Source of the DNA: Epiperipatus broadwayi
Lineage: Eukaryota > Onychophora > Udeonychophora > Euonychophora > Peripatidae
Direction of reading: 5' to 3'
DNA: 64,000 bases
NCBI GenBank assembly: GCA_028023455.1
Contig: JAQFVV010006215.1
Coordinates: forward strand, 8,637,950 to 8,701,949
Part shown: piece by piece, positions 1-10,880 of the stretch
Layout: each line of letters opens with the position of its first letter
How positions within the stretch are numbered: the stretch's first letter is position 1
Notes under the pieces: generated by a model
The model's input: the letters and a program-made list of their open reading frames with translations, nothing else
What the model was told of the DNA's origin: nothing
Databases searched by the model: none
Made by a program: the position numbers and the translations under genes

Positions 1-647
1 TCTTCAATTGCTTCATTTTTACTTCTGGGTTTAAAATAATATTACAATCATTTATTAGAAATAAATAAATCATAAATCTTAATAGTACTCAGATATTAAT
101 GTCAATTAATTTCAAATTGAACTTTTAATAAATATTTTTTAATAAATATTCTAGCAAATTAAATTTAAACATGTAAGCTCTCACACATGCACACAAAATA
201 TAAAATGTAAGAATTGTTTGTTTTACACCTTAACAAAATTTTTGAAATATAATTGCCTTACTTTAAAATATTTGTTGTAATATCAGATTTATCATTCTAT
301 TTTATAGTTCTATATTAAATTATTTGTTTTATGTGAGTGAACACCTATTTTGTTTATACAATTCAATAGCTTTGTTACTTAAGAAGAATATTGACAAAAA
401 TATGAGTATACATATTTTTATACAAGCATTGATTATAAAATCTGCTTGGGAAGCTATTTTTAAATGCTTTATAAAATTATATTTCCTCTTAAGCATTAGT
501 ATGAGAAAGTTTTGTACTTTATATTGATTAAATTATATGCTATTGAAACAATGATAGCAATGAATATATTTGCTTAACTATAAAAACTGTCATAATTGTA
601 TAATTGGGAAAAATCTTTATCATTTACACAAACATTCATTCTGCCTT
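1..647. other. AT-rich non-coding flank
   Basis: AT-rich sequence upstream of the first LINE. The longest reading frame (324-527, 67 codons) is hydrophobic and low in complexity, with no recognisable domain, and looks like chance. I see no repeat structure or RNA gene here. Confidence 0.5.
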
Positions 648-714
648 ATTAGGCACTGAGAAAAAAGACCATGGTGTTTCTTGATCTTAAACTCAGAGGT
701 AAAAAGCCAATAAA

Positions 715-1020
715 CTCACCACGCTGGCTAATGCGTGTTGGTGAGCAGCCCATCCATGTTCGTATACTATATGAATAAACATATAGTAATAACAGCTGCA
801 ACGACAAGAATGTATGGAGTGGACATTAGGAATTTGCCCTGCTCGGTTCCTTTAAGGCCTCCAAGAGGAATCAAAGGGTCTCCTTTCAGTTAATAGCAAA
901 CTCCTTTCTGCAGCATGGCCCTTAATCCCAGGAGGCTGTAAAGTCACCAACCAAGGCAGCGGTTGGTGGCCGAAGGCGGAGGGTGCTAAGAATATCCTGG
1001 AGGCGGACCCAGGCTGCCAT
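715..1020 (+). promoter_or_regulatory. 5' leader of RTE copy 1 with two perfect stem-loops
   Basis: About 300 bases, clearly richer in G+C than the surroundings, precede the ORF. Two stem-loops are visible. At 715-745, CTCACCA pairs with TGGTGAG and an inner CGC pairs with GCG. At 945-968, CACCAACC pairs with GGTTGGTG around the 8-nt loop AAGGCAGC. The first begins exactly where the 12-bp TSD candidate ends. By analogy with other LINEs this region should hold the internal promoter and possibly a structured 5' RNA end; that function is inferred, not seen. Confidence 0.5.
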
Positions 1021-3852
1021 TTGATGACGACTTTTTATTTAGGTACTTACAACTGCAGATCACTTTCAAGTGAAGGAAGATTGCAAGAATTAGAAGAAGA
1101 ACTCTCTTATATTAAATGGGATATTATTGGACTTTGTGAAGTTAGAAGAAAAGGTGAAGAGACAATTGATTTAAAAAGTGGACATATGCTCTATTATAAA
1201 GGCACAAATATTGGAAATACAAGTGGAGTAGGATTCATTATAAATAAAAAGTGGAAGAACAATATTGTGGAGATTGATGGTGTATCAGACAGAGTGGCAA
1301 GATTAGTTATACAACTTAATAGCAGATATCAAATGCAGATAATTCAGGTTTATGCCCCAACAAGTTCTCACAGTGATGAAGTAGTAGAAGATTTTTATAT
1401 GGATGTACAAAAGGCTTTTGATCAGAGTAAACAACATTTTAAAATTGTTATGGGAGATTTTAATGCTAGAATTGGTAAACAAATGAAAGATGAAAGTGTT
1501 GTAGGTAATTTTGGTTATGGTAATAGAAATGAGAGAGGACATAGACTTGTGGAGTTTGCAGAGAAGGAAAAACTTTATATTATGAATTCTTTTTTTGAGA
1601 AAAATGTTAGAAGGAAATGGACATGGAAGCATCCAAATGAAGGTACAGCAGAATTGGATTATATTTTGACTAACAGGAAATACATATTTCAAGATTGTAA
1701 TGTTCTTAATAAATTTAACACAGGAAGTGATCATCGATTAGTAAGGGGTAAGATACATGTTAATGTAAAACTAGAGAGACAAAAATTATTAAGAAAAACT
1801 ATATTTACAGTTGATATTCCTAATCTTCAGAAACATTCTAATGAATTTAAATTAGAACTTACAAATCGGTTTCAAGTATTAGTAGATTTTGAACATGATT
1901 CAGATTTGAATGAAATTAATATGAAAATAACTGATACACTTTTAAAAACTGCAACAAAGATAGCTGGTAGAAAAAAGCAGCAATTGACTAATAAAATTTC
2001 TACTGAGACTAGAGAACTTATGAAGAAAAGAAGGAATATGAAGATATGCAAGAATGATGCATTAAAAAAAATTGAATATCTCGAATTTTGTAAAATGGTG
2101 CGGAAAAGAGTTGAAAATGATATAAGAAAGTATAACTGTGAACTAGCAAGAAAAGCTGTAGAAGAAAATAAAAGTCTTAAGAATGTAAAACAACATTTTG
2201 GTATTGGTAGGAAATTTATATCTGCAATAAGGAAAAAAGATGGAATTATTACTAAAAAGAGGGATGACATTATGAAATTGGTAGAAGATTTTTATCAAGA
2301 ATTATATAGTAATAAAGAACAAGTACCTCCTATATCTATTACATCTTCCGAATTGCCCAGAATTTTAAATGAAGAAGTGAGAAATGCAATTAAATGTATG
2401 AAAAAAGGAAAGGCTCCAGGTAATGATGGAATTATAATTGATATATTAAAAGAAGCAGGTGAAGAAACAGAAAAAATATTAGCAAAGTTATATACCAAAT
2501 GTCTAAATGATAAAGATGTACCGGATGATTGGAAGAATGCAGTAATAATATTAATATTTAAAAAAGGTGATAAAGAAGATATTAGAAATTACAGACCTAT
2601 CAGTCTTTTATCAGTTTTATATAAAATTTTTACCAAGATAATTACAACTCGTCTACAGAGAACCTTGGATTTTCACCAACCAAGAGAACAAGCTGGATTT
2701 AAAAGTGGTTTTAGTACAGTAGATCATATTCAAGTATTGAGAGAAGTTATAGAAAGGACAAATGAATATGAGTTGTCATTATGTTTTGGATTTGTAGATT
2801 ATGAAAAGGCATTTGATTCTATAAACATTTCTTCAGTGATTAAAGCATTGGATCATCAAGGTATAGATCCAGGATATTGTCATATTTTAAAGAATATTTA
2901 TAAAAATGCAACAGCAACAATTAGATTACACAATGATACTGGGAAAGTCAACATTGAGAAAGGTGTAAGACAAGGTGACTCCATATCTCCAAAACTTTTT
3001 ACAGCAGTGCTGCAAGAAGTATTTTGTGGATTAAAATGGGAAACTAAAGGAGTGAAAGTAAATGGAGATTATTTAAGTCATTTAGATTTCGCAGATGATG
3101 TAGTTGTTTTTGCAAATAATGCTTCCGAGCTGCAGGAAATGTTGCAGGAGTTATCAGATGAAAGTAGGAAAGTAGGACTAAAGATAAATGTTAAAAAGAC
3201 TAAAGTAATGTTTAATCGATTTGCTCAAAATATGAAAATAAAGATTGATTATGATGAATTAGAAAAAGTTAAGAGTTACAAATACCTTGGTCAGATTATT
3301 AATACAGATGGAAACATAATAGAGGAAATTAATCATAGAATTAAACTTGGTTGGAGTGCTTTTGGTAGAAATAACTTGATATTAAAAGGAAATATGCCTA
3401 TGTGTTTGAAAAGAAAGGTTTTTAACAAATGTGTTTTACCGGTTCTTACTTATGGATCTGAGACTTGGACACTTAATAGAAGATCAATACAGAGACTTCA
3501 GACCACTCAAAGAAGTATGGAGAGATGTATGTTGGGAGTAACAAGAAGAGATCGAAAACGCAATGTATGGGTAAGAGAACAAACAGGTGTTACTGACCTC
3601 ATTGAAAAAATTAAAAGATTGAAGTGGAGTTGGGCTGGACATATTGCTAGAAGAGATGATAATAGATGGACAATTGAAATTTTAAACTGGATTCCAAGAG
3701 ATTGTAAAAGACCCAGAAGGAGACCACATGTAAGATGGATGGATGAAATGAGAAAATGTGTAGAGGTGATGTGGAGAAGAGAAGCTAAAGATCGGAGAAG
3801 ATGGATTAAACTTGGAGAGACCTTCATCCTGCAGTGGATTGATAATGGTTGA
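1021..3852 (+). CDS. RTE ORF: apurinic-type endonuclease + reverse transcriptase, intact
   Basis: 943 residues with no internal stop, the usual size for an RTE single ORF. N-terminal APE endonuclease (about 5-245): N11, E40, Y111 in VYAPT, D146 and N148 in GDFN, D213 in LDYIL, and S236-D237-H238 in GSDH, so every catalytic motif is present. Central reverse transcriptase (about 440-760): KAPGNDG near 463-470, NYRPISLL near 524, D593 and D599 in [13 protein letters not shown] at 650-653 and the catalytic FADD at 690-693. The C-terminal part (about 760-943) is basic, contains the RTE-typical WAGHIARR segment, and ends ILQWIDNG just before the GAT tail. The protein would nick target DNA and copy the element's RNA by target-primed reverse transcription in the nucleus. 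The ATG at 1021 is followed by a second ATG; either could serve. Intact motifs plus the young sequence suggest recent or current activity. Database annotators often name this family craniofacial development protein 2-like, which is a transposon misnomer. Confidence 0.93.
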   Translation: MMTTFYLGTYNCRSLSSEGRLQELEEELSYIKWDIIGLCEVRRKGEETIDLKSGHMLYYKGTNIGNTSGVGFIINKKWKNNIVEIDGVSDRVARLVIQLNSRYQMQIIQVYAPTSSHSDEVVEDFYMDVQKAFDQSKQHFKIVMGDFNARIGKQMKDESVVGNFGYGNRNERGHRLVEFAEKEKLYIMNSFFEKNVRRKWTWKHPNEGTAELDYILTNRKYIFQDCNVLNKFNTGSDHRLVRGKIHVNVKLERQKLLRKTIFTVDIPNLQKHSNEFKLELTNRFQVLVDFEHDSDLNEINMKITDTLLKTATKIAGRKKQQLTNKISTETRELMKKRRNMKICKNDALKKIEYLEFCKMVRKRVENDIRKYNCELARKAVEENKSLKNVKQHFGIGRKFISAIRKKDGIITKKRDDIMKLVEDFYQELYSNKEQVPPISITSSELPRILNEEVRNAIKCMKKGKAPGNDGIIIDILKEAGEETEKILAKLYTKCLNDKDVPDDWKNAVIILIFKKGDKEDIRNYRPISLLSVLYKIFTKIITTRLQRTLDFHQPREQAGFKSGFSTVDHIQVLREVIERTNEYELSLCFGFVDYEKAFDSINISSVIKALDHQGIDPGYCHILKNIYKNATATIRLHNDTGKVNIEKGVRQGDSISPKLFTAVLQEVFCGLKWETKGVKVNGDYLSHLDFADDVVVFANNASELQEMLQELSDESRKVGLKINVKKTKVMFNRFAQNMKIKIDYDELEKVKSYKYLGQIINTDGNIIEEINHRIKLGWSAFGRNNLILKGNMPMCLKRKVFNKCVLPVLTYGSETWTLNRRSIQRLQTTQRSMERCMLGVTRRDRKRNVWVREQTGVTDLIEKIKRLKWSWAGHIARRDDNRWTIEILNWIPRDCKRPRRRPHVRWMDEMRKCVEVMWRREAKDRRRWIKLGETFILQWIDNG

Positions 3853-3995
3853 TAATGATGATGATGATGATGATGATAAAAACTGAAAAAATAAAGCCAA
3901 TAAAACTTTTATATTTTAAATTATATTATACAATTGCAATGATACAGTAATATTACAATATATATATATGTTGATACAAAGATTTTCATGGGTTG

Positions 3996-4395
3996 CATAT
4001 ATAAAAGACATATTTTGCAGGTTCAACCATGTTAAAAATTTAAATATTTGTATACTGACATTTTGACTTGATCACACAAGTCATCTACTGAGTGATAAAA
4101 GGTAGAAAGATGGTTGTAGAGGCGCTACAATCACTGATTTGAAAAAAAAAACGTTAAAGTTCCACCAATAGCAAAAATGTTAAATTAAGAATGTTTTTTA
4201 AAAAAAATCTTCCCAAATAGGAGGAAGTTTGCATGTATCATCTTGCTTAAATATACAATGCTGGCCTTTTAAGTATCTCAATGGCTTCTCTGATTTTGCA
4301 CTGGTAGAGATTATCACATCTGGAAATGTCAGTAAATAAAAATATTTAAATTTTTAACACAGATGAACCCGCAAAATATGTCTTTTATATATATA
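3996..4395. repeat. Foldback (inverted-repeat) element, about 400 bp
   Basis: The left arm at 3996-4085 (with AAAAGACATATTTTGC and TTAAAAATTTAAATATTT) is repeated in inverted orientation at 4305-4395. Arms are about 80-90 bp with small differences. The centre contains a small perfect hairpin, TTGTAG-AGGCG-CTACAA. There is no coding capacity, so this is a non-autonomous foldback or MITE. No convincing TSD was found. Confidence 0.65.
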
Positions 4396-5710
4396 AAGTG
4401 AAAGAGTATAAAAAATTACTGCTTTAAATTTATATTTCCTAAATTTTAACATGGTGGAACAAAATGTGTTGAAACATTTGTGAGCAAGGTAAATTATGAC
4501 TGACTGAGAGATTGTTGAGATACTTTAACATGTTAGTTAACCCACCTGTTTTTATGCATATAACTTATATTTATACATTTCTAATGAAAGCAAAATTCGT
4601 AATATAACATTTAAATGTTTGTTAACTTTTCTTTTCAAGCACATGTTGTGTTGTCTTGAATAAAGGGTACTTATAGTCAGATAATATAATCATCAGTCAT
4701 AGTTTGACAATAGTTCCTTTAAAGTTATTTATTCAAAAATAAGTATTTTTACATTCATCTCAAAAATATAAAAAAATGAATATATTACATAATGATGATT
4801 AATGTATGTGTATAAAACGTTAAAATATATAAAAATGTTAATATATGAGAAAATCATGTTTGTTTATCTTTTTTATCTTTTTGAGAACAAGCGTTAACAT
4901 TGTAGATTATTAATAATAATTGTATGATCAGTTGTTATGGGGTCAAGTTTTGTGTTTCACAGTGGCAAAGTAAGAGATTCAGAAACGTTTAGTATTTGAA
5001 TCTATTAATTTATAGCTGTGTAAAGTTGTTTTTTTTTCATTCTCATCGTATAATGGATTCTAATAGGTAGGCGAAATACATCTTCAATCTTTTTCATCTG
5101 CCAAACATTTATAAACGCTAATTAAAAAACAAACAGAATCCATCACTAACAAATTAGTAATATTTTAAAAAGCTTTTAATATATATATAGTAACAAATGA
5201 ATAGATTTCATTTTATCCAATTAAATTTAAAAAAAATCCCATCCATCCCTGAAAAGTTTATGGTTATTAAAAAGTATTAAGTTCTTATTAACACTAAGCC
5301 CATTAGTATTTTATGCACTACTGCATATCCCATAATACATTTTTTAGAGATTTAGATTTTTATAAGGATCATTTTATTACATCATCAAATTAAAGTCTTT
5401 TGAGATGTAATATTTCAAAGTATAAACCCATCAAAGTGAGAATATATTAATCAGCTTTTGAAAACATTTTACATTAAGAGTTTTTGCTATTATTTTTTTT
5501 CATTTTAAGGATTATCGATTACTTTTGATTTTCAAACTTTAACAATAATAAATAGCACATACTATTTTTAGAACTTGGATAAATTGAGACTTAATTTAAA
5601 GTATATTATTTAATTATTTATTATAAATTTAATTTCATATTATTTTTAATGTTTCAGTTAATTTATAAAATAATTTTTTTAAACAACAGTTCCATCTAGC
5701 AAATATTTTA
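4396..5710. other. AT-rich intergenic sequence
   Basis: No open frame of interest, no RNA gene and no clear repeat arms were seen between the foldback and RTE copy 2. Confidence 0.5.
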
Positions 5711-7425
5711 GATAGTAAATCATCATCATCATTATCAACCATTATCAATCCACTGCAGGATGAAGGTCTCTCCAAGTTTAATCCATCTTCTCCGATCTTC
5801 AGCTTCTCTTCTCCACATCACCCCTGCACACTTTCTTATTTCATCCATCCATCTCACATGTGGTCTCTTTCTGGGTCTTTTACAATCTCTTGGAATCCAG
5901 TTTAAAATTTCAATTGTCCATCTATTATCATCTCTTCTAGCAATATGTCCAGCCCAACTCCACTTCAATCTTTTAATTTTTTCAATGAGGTCAGTAACAC
6001 CCGTTTGTTCTCTTACCCATACATTGCGTTTTCTACCTCTTCTTGTTACTCCCAACATACATCTCTCCATACTTCTTTGAGTGGTCTGAAGTCTCTGTAT
6101 TGCTCTTCTATTAAGTGTCCAAGTCTCTTCTATTAAGTGTCCAAGTCTCAGATCCATAACTAAGAACTGGTAAAACACATTTATTAAAAACCTTCCTTTT
6201 CAAACACATAGGCATATTTCCTTTTAGTATCAAGCTATTTCTACCAAAAGCACTCCAACCAAGTTTAATTCTATATTAATTTCTTCCATTATGTTTCCAT
6301 CTGTATTAATAATCTGACCAAGATATTTGTAACTGTTAACTTCTTCTAATTCATCATAATCAATCTTTATTTTCATATTTTGAGCAAATCGATTAAACAT
6401 TACTTTAGTCTTTTTAACATTTATCTTTAGTCCTACTTTCCTACTTTCATCTGATAATTCCTGCAACATATCCTGCAGCTCTGAAGCATTATTTGCAAAA
6501 ACAACTACATCATCTGTGAAATCTAAATGACTTAAATAATCTCCATTTACTTTCACTCCTTTAGTTTCCCATTTTAATCCACAAAATACTTCTTGCAGCA
6601 CTGCTGTAAAAAGTTTTGGAGATATGGAGTCACCTTGTCTTACACCTTTCTCAATGTTGACTTTCCCAGTATCATTATGTAATCTAATTGTTGCTGTTGC
6701 ATTTTTATAAATATTCTTCAAAATATGACAATATCCTGGATCTATACCTTGATGATCCAATGCTTTAATCACTGAAGAAATGTTTATAGAATCAAATGCC
6801 TTTTCATAATCTACAAATCCAAAACATAATGACAACTCATATTCATTTGACCTTTTTATAACTTCTCTCAACACCTGGATATGATCTATTGTACTAAAAC
6901 CACTTTTAAATGCAGCTTGTTCTCTTGGTTGGTGGAAATCCAATGTTCTCTGTAGACGAGTTGTAATTATCTTGGTAAAAATTTTATATAAAACTGATAA
7001 AAGGCTAATAGGTCTGTAATTTCTAATATCTTCTTTATCACCTTTTTTAAATATTAATATTATTACTGCACTCTTCCAATCATCCGGTACATCTTTATCA
7101 TTTAGACATTTGGTATATAACTTTGCTAAAAAATTTTCTATTTCTTCTCCTGCTTCTTTTAATATATCAATTATAATTCCATCATTACCTGGAGCCTTTC
7201 CCTTCTTCATACATTTAATTGTGTGTCTCACTTCTTCATTTAAAATTCTGGGCAATTCGGAAGATGTAATAGACATAGGAGGTACTTGTTCTTTATTACT
7301 ATATAATTCTTGATAAAAATCTTCTACCAATTTCATGATGTCATCTTTCTTTTTAGTAACAATTCCATCTTTTTTTTTTATTGCAGATATAAATTTCCTA
7401 CCAATACCAAAATGGGATAGTAAAT
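5711..7425 (-). mobile_element. 5'-truncated RTE copy 2 with perfect 10-bp TSD
   Basis: The 3' half of the RTE family in minus orientation. The GAT-type tail (read as ATC on the plus strand) starts at 5721, and the element stops abruptly at 7415 inside the linker before the reverse transcriptase. It is flanked by the perfect direct repeat GATAGTAAAT at 5711-5720 and 7416-7425. 5' truncation with TSDs is the classical product of incomplete target-primed reverse transcription. The copy is very close in sequence to copy 1 and therefore young. Confidence 0.93.
5735..7410 (-). pseudogene. RTE reverse transcriptase fragment, two mutually compensating frame changes
   Basis: Corresponds to residues from about 398 to the C-terminus (943) of the copy 1 protein; the endonuclease is missing. 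The frame is open from the truncation point to about 6275, where one base is lost relative to copy 1 in the EEINHRIK segment. A 22-bp tandem duplication at 6106-6127/6128-6149 (TTCTATTAAGTGTCCAAG...) then adds one base net to the frame, so the frame is correct again from TWTLNRRAIQ onward. The window between the two changes is mistranslated and contains a stop. The catalytic box reads FTDD where copy 1 has FADD. The C-terminal ILQWIDNG end is preserved. Non-functional. Confidence 0.9.
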
Positions 7426-7510
7426 AGAAATCTACTTTTGTATCTGTCTGACTTTTTTACCATTTATGCAACAATCTGTCCATCCATTTGTCCAGCAATT
7501 AATCTGTCTG

Positions 7511-8179
<669 letters not shown>

Positions 8180-10869
8180 CATGTATTCATTTATATATTT
8201 ACTTTTATAATTTATTTTTTTATTTTTCTACACGTTTGCATACAAATTCCTCATTTTTTTATTTTCCATTTATACCTTACCCCCTAAATAGTTTCAAAAA
8301 TGTATATCTTTCATGAGACAGTTAAGCTGCATGGTGAGACAAGTTAACTCATCAAAGTGTACTTTTTTGATATTAGCAATCTTCCATTTTATTTTTGTTT
8401 TATTTTTATTCTCTCTCCATCTGTTTTTAGTGGGAAAAGAAACATTTATCTTACTGTTTTCAATAAAATAGGCTGACAAAAAATGGATCATTTGTAGCTT
8501 TTCTGTATTAAATATGATAATGCAACCATATAATTTGAATTTAATCTTTATTTTTTGTTAACTGGAAGAAAAGAATATACTTAAAATATAAAAAGTGTTA
8601 TAAATAGGATTTTTTTTTTTTTTTTAGCAAATGACATTTTGTTGTAAAAGAAAGTAAAAAGCCATATGGAAGAATATAAATTTAGGATTTGTTTTATATT
8701 ATCATCTCAAAATTCAGCTATAACTTTGTTGTTATTGACTTTTTATATTTTTGGTGTTGAATGGACTCATTTATTTACAAAGTGGCTGTTATATATTTTA
8801 AATATATATATTACTCTGGAAAATGTATTAATCATAAAACTTACAAAAAAAACCCAACATGGAACAAAATTGAAAATTACAACTACCAACCCTTCCCTCT
8901 CCCCCTAAAAAAATCCAGGGCAAAGAGATATTTTAAAGTGTACATTTTATTTATAGATATGTTTTTAAAAAAGTTGTGATCAATGGTTATGTATAATTGT
9001 TAGTATTTTTTTAATTGAAACATGTTTTTGTCCTCTATTTTATTTTCTCTCCAAAAAGTTATTGTATAGAACTTTTTTATTCTCATAAAAAAAGGAAAAG
9101 AGGATATTTAAGCTAATTTAATTTTTTACATTTGAAATATTGTTTTACAAGTTTAATCATTGGAGGGAGAAGCAATTCTGTTTAAAGTTAATATATGTTG
9201 GTTAATTGAATTAGTATGAGCCAACAAAATGTCAATATTGCTTAATATATGAAATTATATTTTGTTGTTAAAAATATATTTAAGTTTGAATTACCATATT
9301 TTCATATATTTGTTTTCAATTTTCTTAAATTATTAGTTAATTTATTAAATAATTATTAAAAACAGTAGTGTTAATGTTTTTATTCCTCCATATATCTGTT
9401 TTATCAATATGCAGTATGTGTGACTGAATTTCATTATAGCATAAAGTTTTAAGGATTTGTATATTATTCCATTAAAACTATTGAAATTAAAGTAGAGTAA
9501 GCTTATATGTTTATACTTTATTTTGTTCTCAGTCACACTTCCTATTGTTTTGGCATCTTGAGCTCTAAAGAGTAGAAATGGTTACATTATTTATGTATGA
9601 TGAGTTTATGTTTGGATATCCAGAGAGTTCTCTGGATGGTGCAAAGATATGACCTCTAAAGTTTATTACCATATCTTCTTTTTAGATTAGAAATTAATTT
9701 ATAGTGGATCTGTACACTCATGGTACCATATAGTCAGATCATTAATAATGATTAGCATGAATCACTATTCCAGCATTATTTTTATGATAGAAAGCATTCA
9801 AATAATTTTTGTATATCATGCCCTAAATTTTACATTCATTATTGAATGTTTTAAATCCACTCACATGGGTATGATTGTTGTTAGTTGATTTGATTAATTC
9901 TGGGAATATTGTTTATATCAATAACTTGTTTATTTATTTTGAACATAAATCCTGTCTCTCCACTTTTATTTACTGTATTCATATTATGTATTCAATGGAG
10001 ATGATGATGTTTCTCATCCCCCAATTCATCCCCATATTTACACTTATGCTCTGTACTATTACAAATCATGCTAAATGTGGTATGCTTTTGTAATGATATG
10101 GACAATGGGGTAAAGATTAGGATGATGATATTTTCCCATCACTCTATATTTTGCTCATTGTCTGTACTATTAGTGTTTATAGGAAATTACCATTCTCCCA
10201 TTAATATGATTAAATTATTTCATTATGTGGTAAATAAGTATAAGAAATCTTATTTTGTTTCTTTACTCTTAAGCAATTCATAACTATATACAATAAGAAG
10301 TGAAGTCCAAATAGTGTGATACAAAATTATATTTATTAATAATAATATATTTACTCAGTAGTAATTTTGTACATATACAGTAATTATTATATTTTACTAT
10401 TATCTGTATGGGCATTTATTATTAACAATTTCTTTTGGAATCCCACTGACAATATTATGCTTTATAAGTAGTCAAACTCTGACTCTATTTGCATCTCATT
10501 TGATTCATAATTTGCATATTTATTTTTATATTTATTAACATTTCAATTACATTCTTCATGAAGAGAAGAATCCACTTAAAATATAAAAATTATATGACTA
10601 ACTAACTTTATTATTATTATTAAGTTACTGTTTTAATTCACTTTGTTATTTATGCAATTTGACAAAAATGTATGTAATTTAACATTTTTAAATTATTAAT
10701 TATAGTTAATATTTATTAATAATTTATTATACATACTAATTATTAAAAATATTTAAATCTTTTTAAAGATTTTAAGTATAGACAATCATTACGTAACTGA
10801 TAAAAAATATAAAATAAATATTTAAAATTTTATTTAAAAAAACAGTTTTAAAAAATATATATATATTAT
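8180..10869. other. AT-rich intergenic sequence
   Basis: 2.7 kb with only short, low-complexity reading frames. A small perfect hairpin (TCCAGAGA-GT-TCTCTGGA) lies near 9619-9636. Nothing else could be assigned. Confidence 0.5.
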
Positions 10870-10880
10870 ATTTAATTTTT

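Larger units (their letters stand above)
715..3892 (+). mobile_element. Full-length RTE-type non-LTR retrotransposon (copy 1)
   Basis: A complete-looking LINE: a GC-richer 5' leader (715-1020), a single ORF (1021-3852) encoding endonuclease then reverse transcriptase, and a very short 3' end that runs into a GAT/TGA microsatellite tail (about 3853-3880). One ORF, a tiny 3' UTR and a microsatellite tail instead of poly(A) are hallmarks of the RTE clade. A perfect 12-bp direct repeat AAAGCCAATAAA lies at 703-714 and 3893-3904 and is my best TSD candidate. It leaves about 12 extra bases between the GAT tail and the repeat, which the other copies do not have. An alternative imperfect pair (ACTGAGAAAAAA near 656, ACTGAAAAAA near 3882) would put the 5' end near 668. 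The family identity is firm; the exact 5' boundary is not. Confidence 0.85.

Noticed and set aside
324-527. 67-codon frame; similar 60-110 codon frames throughout the AT-rich stretches (e.g. 8666-8979, 9875-10283, 25690-26276, 28553-28777, 35111-35368, 37351-37680, 50069-50314)
   Set aside because: Short, hydrophobic, AT-driven, with no domain, no neighbouring exon signals and no repeat partner. No basis for calling genes.
1303-3900. Antisense frames of 67-143 codons opposite the RTE ORF (the same kind appear opposite the other copies)
   Set aside because: Shadows of the RTE coding frame; they recur in every copy only because the sense sequence does.
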